The notes beneath the pieces are model-generated. The model was not told the DNA's origin, made no database searches, and saw only the letters and a program-made list of their open reading frames with translations. A stretch of 64,000 nucleotides of DNA from Paludibacteraceae bacterium (lineage in GTDB: Bacteria > Bacteroidota > Bacteroidia > Bacteroidales > Paludibacteraceae): positions 1-64,000 of the forward strand of contig JAKSKZ010000016.1 of assembly GCA_024401475.1 (NCBI GenBank), in the 5' to 3' direction. Every line of letters starts with the position of its first letter. The stretch's first letter is position 1. This document shows, in pieces, positions 1 through 12,400 of the stretch. The translations under genes were made by a program, and so were the position numbers.

Positions 1-23
1 AATAGGGCACAGCCTTTTTTATG

Positions 24-218
24 TCAGTTCAAAAGGTTTAGCGGACAGCAATGATTGCAGATAGGATCGCTGCCCTCGCCGAACTCTTTTACGTACTTGT
101 AGGCTTTTAGATATTGGGCAATCTTTGGGTTGACTTTTCCGTGCATTTCGTTTTTTTTCGGCATCTTGCAGTTTGTCAAATAGTCGCAGTGTTTGTGCTG
201 TTTCTTCTTTTCGCTCAA
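24..218 (-). pseudogene. Remnant of an AlbA_2/HATPase_c_4 type regulator
   Basis: The minus strand reads 64 codons. Its central part contains NPKIAQYLKAYKYVKEFGEG followed by SDPIC. From memory this matches the conserved helix and EFGEGVDRM-type motif in the C-terminal half of AlbA_2-domain 'putative transcriptional regulator/ATP-dependent helicase' proteins, which are normally several hundred residues long. Here only about 45 matching residues remain. The sequence before the match does not look like the family, and the reading after SDPIC ends at a stop, so it is a decayed fragment rather than a small gene. An overlapping minus-strand reading in another frame (19-237) is consistent with frameshift decay. 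The identification rests on one motif and is moderate to weak. Confidence 0.4.
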
Positions 219-461
219 CGGTCAGCACAAAATTCAAAAACTGGGAATCAATTTTAATATTTTATGGCTCAAAACGATAGATATTTGCTTGAAAAGTATT
301 ACTTTTACACCGTTTTTGTGTTTAAAGTAGATAAAGAGACGAAATTCCAAATATTAAAACCTTGGGTTAGTGTTGATTACCTTTAGAAACTTTGGTCACT
401 GTGTGTTAAAAATTGAGTTCGAAATAATAATCATGTAGGGTTTTCTCTGCAATTTATAATT
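219..461. other. AT-rich leader region upstream of the giant adhesin operon
   Basis: No gene is seen in this 240-nt stretch. It should hold the promoter of the five-gene operon starting at 462. The nearest match to the Bacteroidota -7 box is TACCTTTA at 378-385, which lacks the final G, so no promoter can be called firmly. No strong Shine-Dalgarno sequence precedes the ATG at 462, as is usual in this phylum. Confidence 0.4.
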
Positions 462-3400
462 ATGGTTACATTCAATAATTTCAAAAGAGTTATTGCTCTT
501 ATTTTTGTGTGGGTTTGTGCGGTTTGTGCGGAAGCTAGTGTTTTTCATGTTGTAACTACAAAAAACTATAATAGCGATGGTTCAGTCGTTCTAGGTTCTT
601 TTGCGGAGGCGCTAGAAATGGCGAATGAACAAAAGGGTAGTTGGACAATTCTATTTAAAACAGAAGGGGTTGTCGAAATGAAGAATGGTCTTGTTGTTAG
701 TGGGTTAGACGAATTGATTATTGAAGGTAACAGCAAGGTGACTGTTCGATTCAATTGTGACGAGAGCGTAAATATTACAAATCCTCCTATAACTTTCGAA
801 AATATTAAAAATTTATCTTTTGAGGGGGTAGATTTCGAGTTGTATTCAGATTCAGAACTTCGTATTGAAGATCAATATCGCTATATTAGGGTTCAAACAA
901 CTAATTCGAATGTCTCTAATATAAATCTAATTAAGGATTGCAGTTTTGATGGAATAGGCATTTTAGCGAAAGATAATGTTAGTGTAGAAACTATACAAGG
1001 AGGAAAATTCTCGAATTGTTATAGTGCAATAGATGTTGACATAGTAAATACAATTAATGATGTTGAGTTTTATAATAATTGGTATTCCATAATTAATAGT
1101 GATAAAAATAATATACGAGTAATTGGAAAGGTAAGGGTAAAAGAAATTGTAGGTTGTAAATTCGTATCAAATAAAGAGTTGAATTGCAAGGATGGTGGTC
1201 TGGAGAACCCATGTACAAATGTAATAGTTGCAGATGTTGAATTGGTTAGCTTGTGTGAATTCTATGGTAATTGGAGTAGGCTTAAATCTATTACATGTTC
1301 TGTAGACGGTACCGGTATGTCTGCTTTTCTCATTACGAAATGTAAGAAATTGATAAACTGCTATTTCGATGATTGGAGGTATCCTTTTTCCAAATCGGAA
1401 TTTAGTTTGATTGAAAATTGTGACTTCAAAAATATTACATATTGTTTTAATGAATCTTCTTGCATAGAATTGAAAGATTGTGATTTCTTAGACAATGGTG
1501 CTGAAGGTTTAAACAATATAAAATATAAAGACTGGATTCAGATTATTGATAATTGTACTAACCTTCCCAAAATTTATCTACAGTCACCTATAAAAAAAAT
1601 AGTGAAAAGTACCTTTCTTAAAAGTTGGGTGTCGGGGCCATTGGAGGGAGCCGAAATTACAAATAATACTTTCAATGAATCTTATTTGGTTAATGAAAGT
1701 GAGACAGCTGGATTATATTCGGAAAATTTATTTATTGGGGATGAAAATGGTAAAGTTATAAAGAATAAGAATGATGATGCCCCCAAGCCAATTATTAAGT
1801 CAATAGTATTAGGTGAAGATAAACTTATTATTAAGGGTAGTTGTGGACCGAATGCTAAAGTTGAATTGTTTCAGAATGAGGGATTCAATCAGACAGCTAC
1901 AAAATATCTTAAATCTATCAATGCCGATAAAGATGGATACTTTGAAGCTGAGGTTAATTCTCCGGTAATGCTTAAAGGAAAACATTGTTTTTCTGCAACT
2001 GCGACATATAATAAAACGCAAACAAGTGAATTAAGTGACACATATTGTTTTTCGTTGCCCGAAAATGTTTATGTAAAAGAAAACGGAGAAGGGGATGGTT
2101 CAAGTTGGGATGATGCTATGAGTCCTGAATTTTTTGTGGCGGCTCTTTCCTGTTGTCCTTCGGGTACTGTTTTCTATGTTGCAGAGGGTGACTATCAATT
2201 GTCAACTACAGCAGGAAGTTGTAGTATCCATAACAATGTTACTATTTTGGGAGGTTTTTCAGATAACTCAAGTGGAACAGAGAGTGTTAGTGATGTTGTA
2301 AACAATATTACGAGGTTTAGTAATTGTAATATTGATTTAGAAGATGTATCTGCATCATTCTCGGGAATTGAGTTCAGTGGCGTTAGTATTAAAGGTAATG
2401 AATCTACCCCTATTAACACTGTGTCGTTTGATAGTTGTTCATTTGTTAAAAGTCTTGACAAATATAGGGGATGTCGCATAGACATCCCTGAAGCTAGCAC
2501 TGCTTCTATTTTGAATTGTCGGTTTGAGAACAATTATGTTTGGTGTAGAACATACTATGATATATTTGCAATAAATGCTAAAACTATAACTATTAGAAAT
2601 TGTTCGTTTATTGGTCTTTCTGATGGAGGGTGTACTGATTCTAGAGGTTTGAGATTAAAATATGATAATTGTACGATTGAGAATTCAACATTCTCTGACT
2701 TGGAATTGCTTGAATTAATAAATGCCAAAGGCAACTATATGAAATTCAATAATAATACATGTGTTGGCTTTCATGTAAAGGGGAGAATGTCTGCAGGGAC
2801 CGAATATGGTTCTCCTATAATCAGCAATGGTGAAATGATAGGAAATATAATTGAATGCACTTCTGAAGTGACAGGAGGCATCCAAGGTGTAAAAATGTAC
2901 AATAATGTGTTTATTCCACGCGATGATAGTTATCAATATACAAAACTGGTTACAGGTGATAATGCGAACATATATATTAAAGAAGATGAATTGGCTAAGT
3001 TGATTAATGGAAAGTTGTCGGATCCGTTAAAGATTTATGAAAATATTTATGATTATGATGTATATAGCTTTACTCCTGAAATAGATCGTTCGGGTTTCTT
3101 ACCTGTTATTCGTTTGAATACAGATAAATTGTCAGATGATACTGGTATTCGATTTGATCGTATTAAGACGGGTCTGACTGTGGATGCGACTGGTGAGAAC
3201 CGTTTAAATAGCACTTGCCCAGGTGCTCTTGAACTTACTCAGGTTTATAGGGAAATTAAAGACACTGTCTGTCAAGGAGAAATATATAATCGTCATGGAT
3301 TTAATTACAATACTGAGGGGCTGAAAAATACTCAGTATTTAACAGGAGTAGCTAAAGGAGAAACGGGTGTTGATACACTCTTTAATGTGGCCTTAGTTAT

Positions 3401-6400
3401 AGCACCTTGGAGGTGTGACCTCGACCTCACCGGTATAGACTTCTATGTGAAAGAGGATGGTACAGGTAAGGGTACATCATGGAAGGATGCAATGAGTCCG
3501 GATGATTTCCGTTATGCGATACCTCGCGTGAAGGAAGGGGCTACATTCCATATTGCAGCAGGAGAATATTCCATTTATAACCCTATGGAATCCTCTTCGG
3601 ACGAGGCTAAATATATGTATGTAAATGCTGGTATCAAGTTCATTGGTGGCTATCCAGCGGACGCTGAAGATCAAACTGCAGTGAGTGATCCGACAGAGAA
3701 TGTAACATATTTACAGTCGGGTAGTCGTTATCATAGTCAATATCCAATTTTTGTTATAACTGAATCTGCAAAAAAGAGTGTGGAGTTCCAAAATGTGGTT
3801 CTTTATAAAGCGACGGTGAGAAATACAAGTGCAGATCTTGAGTCTCTCATCTTCGATGGATGTAAATTTTATTATAGTACCAGTTCTGACTATGCGTCCG
3901 TGTATTGTACGGAAAAAAGCAACGCAGTTGTCTCTGTAAAGAATTCCCTGTTTTTTGGAGATAGGCGTGATTATAATGCTATAAAGGTGTTGAACGGAAA
4001 GACGGTAGAGATTGAAAATACTGATTTCAGTTGGTATGCACCTAAGGGAGCTTTATTTGACATAGATGGTGCCGACTTTGTGCTTAAAAATTCTGTGTTT
4101 ACTGATATAAGTTGTCAATCTCTGCTAAGTTGCAGCAATCAGAATAATCAGAGTTTCTATAATAACACCTTTGTAAAGAACGATTACACTTCTTTTATTT
4201 CTGAAAAGTCTGCGTCAGCAGCCAAAGGCACACGTAAGTTTATCGGTAATATTATAGAAAGAGGCTCTGATGATATGTCTTCTTTTGTAAAGAATGCGAC
4301 ATGTCATTACAATGTTACTGATTTTACAATGGAAGGTAGCGATAATATCAAGGTTTCTGCTTTTGACGGTTTGCTTGATGGTTCTACGTCGCTTGCTGAT
4401 GGTAAATTCCGTCCGAATACTATAAAGAATGGTATTCATGAATATATCGTTAAGCTAAAAGGTGACGAGATTGAAGAAAAAAGCATTCGCTTCCCATTGG
4501 ACGAAACGGTGGTTAGTTCGGATATCTTAGGTCAAAAGAGAAATAAAAAAACTTGTGCTGGTGCATGTGAGTTCCCTAAGGAGGAGGTCTTCCATTTGGA
4601 AAGCATTACCTTTGGTGAAGATCCTGAATGTGTAGTAAAAGATAGAGTAGCTCGTATTGAAGTAGCCGATGGAGTAAGTCCTTATACTTTTGAAATACAG
4701 ACAACCGATGGTAAGCAAGTTCAGCAGTATATGAATGCTTCCCCAATTCAATATATGGTCGAATTGCCCGACGGCGAATATGTAGCTGTTATAACCGATG
4801 GACAAAATAAGGTGGTAACTTCCGAACCTTTTACAATCACTTCAAAACGTAAATTTAGTGCAACTGTAACTAAAATATGCGATGGTTCAATGTCTCATAT
4901 TGTATTGGACTATGCAGGAGCTGTAAAGAAGGTGGAATTACAGCAATTTGCTGGCTATTATGATGTTACCAGCCTATACGATGCTGATAGCAAGTCGGTA
5001 ACAGCAAAAAATTCTTACCTTGGTGTTCGTTTGACATTCAGTGATGGTTGCCAATCATATGCTTCGTTAGATGAAGTAAAAGAAGAACCTTTGGCAATCG
5101 CATTTGCCACAACCCCTAAAATTGAGAACCAGACTTGTGAGGGAGAAGATAATGGCTCGTTTACATGCTATCCTGCGTCGCAGATAAATTTGCGCGGCTA
5201 TAAGATGTGTCTTGTGGTTACTAACAAAACCACGAAAGAGGTATATAAGGATTGCGTCACCCAATCCGGCTCGCGTATGTCTGTAAAGAATCTTCCGGTA
5301 GGGGAGTATGAGGCTTATATAGCCCTTGGCTATGACGATTGTATTGTCGATGATAGCAAGAAGGTTTTGGATGACTTTACTATTAAGGCTCTCGGTGAAC
5401 TTGAGATTACCGATATAAGCGAAGAAACTGCCATTCGTTGTGAGGGTACTACAATCTCTCAGAAGTTTGAAGTGCGTAATTACGACGCGAACCTTTATAC
5501 TTGGAATTTGACAAAAGACGACAAGGATATTACGGCTAAAGTTGAGGCTACAGTCCCTACCACTTCAAATGGTACTTTTGTCTTCGATGAACTTTCTGCT
5601 GGTAAATATGTCTTTAGCTTGGTTGACCAGTGCGAAAAAGCTTATACAAAAAAGTTTACGATAAAGGAGTCTATCAAGCAGGCTATTGATTTTTCATCCG
5701 AAAATAGCCATGGCGTAAGTTGTGAGGGTAAGTCTGATGGTTTGGTGAATATTAAGGTAATAAACTGGAGTTATGGAGATAAGGGTGTTTTGACCAATAC
5801 GACAACAGGTCAAGAGGTTGAAAATGCGGAATTCACAAAGAGTGGTTCAACCTCTTTCTCTGCAAGTAATGTTAGTGGTGGTAAATATCTACTTTCAGTT
5901 ACGGATCTTTGTGGTAGGGAATCTGAATATGAGGTCGATATCGACGAATTGAACAAAACCTCTAAATTCGATCTTTCGTTGGATGCGGCAGAGGATGCAG
6001 GCTGCAACGAAGAGAGCCGTAAGATTGCTGTGTCAGTAAGCGGAACGGCATCCGAACCTTATTCGTACACGCTTTATAAAGTAGAGGGAACAGAAGAGAC
6101 TCTGCTCGACAGCAAGGAAGAGGTCACCGATGAGACCTATACAAGCGGCAAACTCGATTACGGTAAATACAAACTTACTGCTGTTAACAAGAATGGTTGT
6201 GAAGTGTCAGTAGAGCGTACCTTCAGTGCAAGCCACGCTTTGTCGGGTACTCGTTTGGTATGCGGCACTAACACCCACGTGGAGTTGAATTACGACGGTG
6301 TGATTGAAGGCGTCTCTGTAAAGGTCGGTGGCAAATGGATCGATGTTAAGTTTGATGAGGATGCCAACAAGAGCGTATTCGACTATAACGGTGTGGTGAC

Positions 6401-9400
6401 CGATGTGCGTGTGAAGGAGAGCGGTTGCGTTACCGATGCAACGCTTACCGATGTTGACCTTTCAGGAGACTTGTTCGCAGGCGTAGAGGCAGACTATTCT
6501 GTTTCTCATGAGACTTGTTATGGCAAGAAGGATGGTAGCATCAGTGTTACCTACTCAGGTTATAAGGGTAATATGGAGGTGGTGGCCTATGCAGGCGAAA
6601 AGAAATCCACCTACGATGCAGAGAGCAAGAGTCTGATTATCTCAGGACTCGCTCCTGGCAGCTACGATGTGAAGTTAGGTTTTGTGATTGACGGATGTGA
6701 TGTAGAAGACCAGTCAAAATCAGTGGAAACAGGTGTTGAAATCAAGTCGGTTGGCAAACCAGAGTTGACCGATAACAAAGAAGATCTCACCATTCGTTGC
6801 GAAGGCAAAACTGTTACGGAAACGATTAACATAACCAATTACGATAAGAACCTCTACACTTGGAAGTTGACCAAGGATGGAGAGGAAATAACTGCTAAGC
6901 CAGTTATAACAACAGGCGAAAAGGCGGCCTTCAAGTTCTCCGAACTAAGTGCTGGTGCTTACGAGTTCAGCCTCGTTGACAAGTGCGAGAAGGTATATTC
7001 GTTCAAATTTACCGTTTCAGAGTCGCTCAAGCCAGCCCTTACATTCGATGAAGCACATAAGGGAGTCTCTTGTGACGGCAAGGCTGATGGAGTAGTAAGT
7101 TTCTCAGTTTCAAATTGGGACAATGATAACGACAAGGCGGTATTCAAGAATCTAACCACCGATAAGGCGGTTGAGTGCACCCCAGTATATGAGGATGGTA
7201 CTATCACTTATTCGGTTTCAGGTGTCAGCACAGGCAAGTACAGCCTATCTGTTACAGAGTTCTGTGGAACTAAGTATGACGATCAGATAGTCGATATCGA
7301 CGAATTGAACAAGACCACTAAGTTCGACATCTCATTAGGAACTGCAGAGGACGCAGGCTGCAACGAAGAGAGCCGTAAGATTTCGGCTACAGTTAGCGGT
7401 CTTGAAACACAGGCACCATATACCTATGTGCTTTACAAGGTAGAGGGCGAGGAGGAGACTGTGATAGACGACAAACAGAAGGAAGTCACCGACAGAACCT
7501 ATACGAGCGGCAAACTCGATTTCGGAAAATACAAGCTTGTTGCTGTTAACAATGATGGTTGTGAAGTGTCAGTAGAACGCACCTTCAGTGCAAGCCACGC
7601 TTTGTCGGGTACCCGTTTGGTATGCGGCACTAACACCCACGTGGAGTTGAACTACGACGGCGTGGTTGAAGGCGTGTCTGTTAAGGTCGGTGGCAAATGG
7701 ATTGATGTTAAGTTTGATGAGGATGCCAACAAGAGCGTATTCGACTATAACGGTGTGGTGACCGATGTGCGTGTGAAGGAGAGCGGTTGCGTTACCGATG
7801 CAACGCTTACCGATGTTGACCTTTCAGGAGACTTGTTCGCAGGCGTAGAGGCAGACTATTCTGTTTCTCATGAGACTTGTTATGGCAAGAAGGATGGTAG
7901 CATCAGTGTTACCTACTCAGGTTATAAGGGTAATATGGAGGTGGTGGCCTATGCAGGCGAAAAGAAATCCACCTACGATGCAGAGAGCAAGAGTTTGATT
8001 ATCTCAGGACTCGTGCCTGGCAGCTACGATGTGAAGTTAGGTTTTGTGATTGACGGTTGTGATGTAGAAGACCAGTCAAAATCAGTGGGAACGGGTGTTG
8101 AAATCAAGTCGGTTGGCAAACCAGAGTTGGCCGATAACAAAGAAGACCTCACCATTCGTTGCGAAGGCAAAACTGTTACGGAAACGATTAACATAACCAA
8201 TTACGATAAGAACCTCTACACTTGGAAGTTGACCAAGGATGGAGAGGAAATAACTGCTAAGCCAGTTATAACAACAGGCGAAAAGGCGGCCTTCAAGTTC
8301 TCCGAACTAAGTGCTGGTGCTTACGAGTTCAGCCTCGTTGACAAGTGCGAGAAGGTATATTCGTTCAAATTTACCGTTTCAGAGTCGCTCAAGCCAGCCC
8401 TTACATTCGATGAAGCACATAAGGGAGTCTCTTGTGACGGCAAGGCTGATGGAGTAGTAAGTTTCTCAGTTTCAAATTGGGACAATGATAACGACAAGGC
8501 GGTATTCAAGAATCTAACCACCGATAAGGCGGTTGAGTGCACCCCAGTATATGAGGATGGTACTATCACTTATTCGGTTTCAGGTGTCAGCACAGGCAAG
8601 TACAGCCTATCTGTTACAGAGTTCTGTGGAACTAAGTATGACGATCAGATAGTCGATATCGACGAATTGAACAAGACCACTAAGTTCGACATCTCATTAG
8701 GAACTGCAGAGGACGCAGGCTGCAACGAAGAGAGCCGTAAGATTTCGGCTACAGTTAGCGGTCTTGAAACACAGGCACCATATACCTATGTGCTTTACAA
8801 GGTAGAGGGCGAAGAGGAGACTGTGATAGACGACAAACAGAAGGATGTCACCGACAGAACCTATACAAGCGGCAAACTCGATTTCGGAAAATACAAACTT
8901 GTTGCTGTTAACAAGAATGGTTGTGAAGTGTCAGTAGAGCGCACCTTCAGTGCAAGCCACGCTTTGTCGGGTACCCGTTTGGTATGTGGCACTAACACCC
9001 ACGTGGAGTTGAATTACGACGGCGTGGTGGAAGGCGTGTCAGTTAAGGTCGGTGGCAAATGGATTGATGTTAAGTTTGATGAGGATGCCAACAAGAGCGT
9101 ATTCGACTATAACGGTGTGGTGACCGATGTGCGTGTGAAGGAGAGCGGTTGCGTTACCGATGCAACGCTTACCGATGTTGACCTTTCAGGAGACTTGTTC
9201 GCAGGCGTAGAGGCAGACTATTCTGTTTCTCATGAGACTTGTTATGGCAAGAAGGATGGAAGCATCAGTGTTACCTACTCTGGTTATAAGGGTAATATGG
9301 AGGTGGTGGCCTATGCAGGCGAAAAGAAATCCACTTACGATGCAGAGAGCAAGAGTTTGATTATCTCAGGACTCGCTCCTGGTAGCTACGATGTGAAGTT

Positions 9401-12400
9401 AGCCTTTGTGATTGACGGTTGTGAGGTGGAAGACCAGTCAAAATCAGTGGGAACGGGTGTTGAAATCAAGTCGGTTGGCAAACCAGAGTTGGCCGATAAC
9501 AAAGAAGACCTCACCATTCGTTGCGAAGGCAAAACTGTTACGGAAACGATTAACATAACCAATTACGATAAGAACCTCTACACTTGGAAGTTGACCAAGG
9601 ATGGAGAGGAAATAACTGCTAAGCCAGTTATAACAACAGGCGAAAAGGCGGCCTTCAAGTTCTCCGAACTAAGTGCTGGTGCTTACGAGTTCAGCCTCGT
9701 TGACAAGTGCGAGAAGGTATATTCGTTCAAATTTACCGTTTCAGAGTCGCTCAAGCCAGCCCTTACATTCGATGAAGCACATAAGGGAGTCTCTTGTGAC
9801 GGCAAGGCTGATGGAGTAGTAAGTTTCTCAGTTTCAAATTGGGACAATGATAACGACAAGGCGGTATTCAAGAATCTAACCACCGATAAGGCGGTTGAGT
9901 GCACCCCAGTATATGAGGATGGTACTATCACTTATTCGGTTTCAGGTGTCAGCACAGGCAAGTACAGCCTATCTGTTACAGAGTTCTGTGGAACTAAGTA
10001 TGACGATCAGATAGTCGATATCGACGAATTGAACAAGACCACTAAGTTCGACATCTCATTAGGAACTGCAGAGGACGCAGGCTGCAACGAAGAGAGCCGT
10101 AAGATTTCGGCTACAGTTAGCGGTCTTGAAACACAGGCACCATATACCTATGTGCTTTACAAGGTAGAGGGCGAGGAGGAGACTGTGATAGACGACAAAC
10201 AGAAGGAAGTCACCGACAGAACCTATACGAGCGGCAAACTCGATTTCGGAAAATACAAGCTTGTTGCTGTTAACAATGATGGTTGTGAAGTGTCAGTAGA
10301 ACGTACCTTCAGTGCAAGCCACGCTTTGTCGGGTACTCGTTTGGTCTGTGGCACTAACACCCATGTGGAGTTGAATTACGACGGTGTGGTTGAAGGCGTG
10401 TCTGTTAAGGTCGGCGGCAAATGGATCGATGTTAAGTTTGATGAGGATGCCAACAAGAGCATTTTCGACTATAACGGTGTGGTGACCGATGTGCGTGTGA
10501 AGGAGAGCGGTTGCGCTACCGATGCAACGCTTACCGATGTTGACCTTTCTGGTGATTTGTTCGCAGGCGTTTCTTCTTCCTATCAAATGGATCATCAAAA
10601 ATGCTTCGGTACTGACGATTGTAGCATTGCTGTGAAATATACAGGATTCACTGGCAACATGAATGTTACCGCTTACGCTATTGATGCAAAAGGAAACGAA
10701 GTCTCAAGTATTTATGACGATGAACAGAAATGCTTGCTCATTTCTAAATTGGCTCCAGGTATTTACGACGTAGAATTACGAATAAGCGTGAATGGTTGTA
10801 GTCTTAGCGACAAAGCTTATAATGTCGCAGAGAAAATTGAACTTGAGGGCCTTGAAGAGCCTGTTTATTTAAGTGAAAAGTATTCATTTGTCAATAATCG
10901 CTGTGAAGGCAAAGCGAAAGGAAGCATGCACATGGAGATGAAGGGTTGGAAAGATGGATACTATTATTGGACTATTAAGCGTGCGGGTAGTCCTGATGGC
11001 GAGATCCAAAAGAATTGGCATCATGGAGATGCGCTCGCTGATGGTGTATTTGCATTCGATATAGATGGTTTGCCTGAAGGTAAAAATACTTTCACAATGT
11101 ACGATTATTGTGGCAATGTAGTCTTCGCACAAATACAAAATATCAGTGCTGATTATATAGATGCTATTACTTTGGATATGGGCGAAATGAAGCCTTATAC
11201 TTGTGCCGATAGAAAAGACGGTAGTCTTTCTTTCATAGCATCTCCTTGGGTCGCTGGTGACGAGGCTGTGATTAAACTGGGAGAAGAAAAACTATCCGTT
11301 TCTCCAGAAGTAAAAGAAGGCAAAGCTTACTTCAATCTTTCTAACCAGGGTGCTGGTGTTTACACAATTACAACAACAGACTTGTGTAGTCGAAAAGAGG
11401 AGAAGGCCTTTGACTTTACCGAATTCGCAGAGAAGAATGGCTTGTTCCATATTAGCAGTGTCGATTATGACGCCAAAACGGCAAGATGCGAATGGGAAAA
11501 GCGTTTTGTTAAGGCATGTGTAGCCGGTGGAACTGCTCCGTATGTCTATAAGGTGGAAACTATTGATGGCAATTCAATACAAGTTTCCGAACCAGCAACT
11601 TCTACATCTTTTGTTAGTGATTTGCTTCCAGATGGCAAGTTCAAGATTGTAGCTGTTGACAACACGAATTGTGAAAGCGTTTATGATGAAGGTTTAGAGC
11701 AAGAGTCTGCTACAAAACTTGTAGCTCAGAAGCGTGAAGTGATTTGTGGAGATCAGAAATACACTTTGGTGACAGCGAAACACAATGGTGTAAATAATGA
11801 ACGTGAATATTGGTTCATGGACGCTAATAAGGACAATGTGACGAAAGTTGTTATTGGAGGAGAAATCGATTCTGCAGTTATTATAACTCCTGTCGATGTT
11901 ACGTTTACCCAAGTAAGTTCCTATTATTCTGATTGCGACATGTATGCACGTCTCACAGAATTGCCTTTGGATAATACTGCATTGACTGAGGCTGATGCTA
12001 CTGTGACCAAGGTTTACAAACAGCGTTGTTTCGGCAAGGACAATGGTGGAGTAGTTGTTGACTATGATGGTCCTAAAACAGTTTACTCAGTAGCCATTAA
12101 ATTGGTTGATAAGAAGGATGCTACTCATTTCTATTATTCAGGAATTGCAAAGTCCACTAAAGAAACTCTCTCGATAGAAGATGCAGCCCCTGGCGAATAT
12201 GAGTTGTTCTTGGTTCATAAGTTAGGTGAATGCGAGTTGGAAGGAATGACACGTAAGTTGCAGGACGTTACGGTTGCTGCCCTCACTGAGCCACTTGCGT
12301 TGTATGCTGACAAAACCAAAGTTTACCCAAGCGACTGCTACTCTGTTATGAATGCACGTTCGGTTGTGGCTGCTACAGGTTGGACGGACGAGGTTTATAC

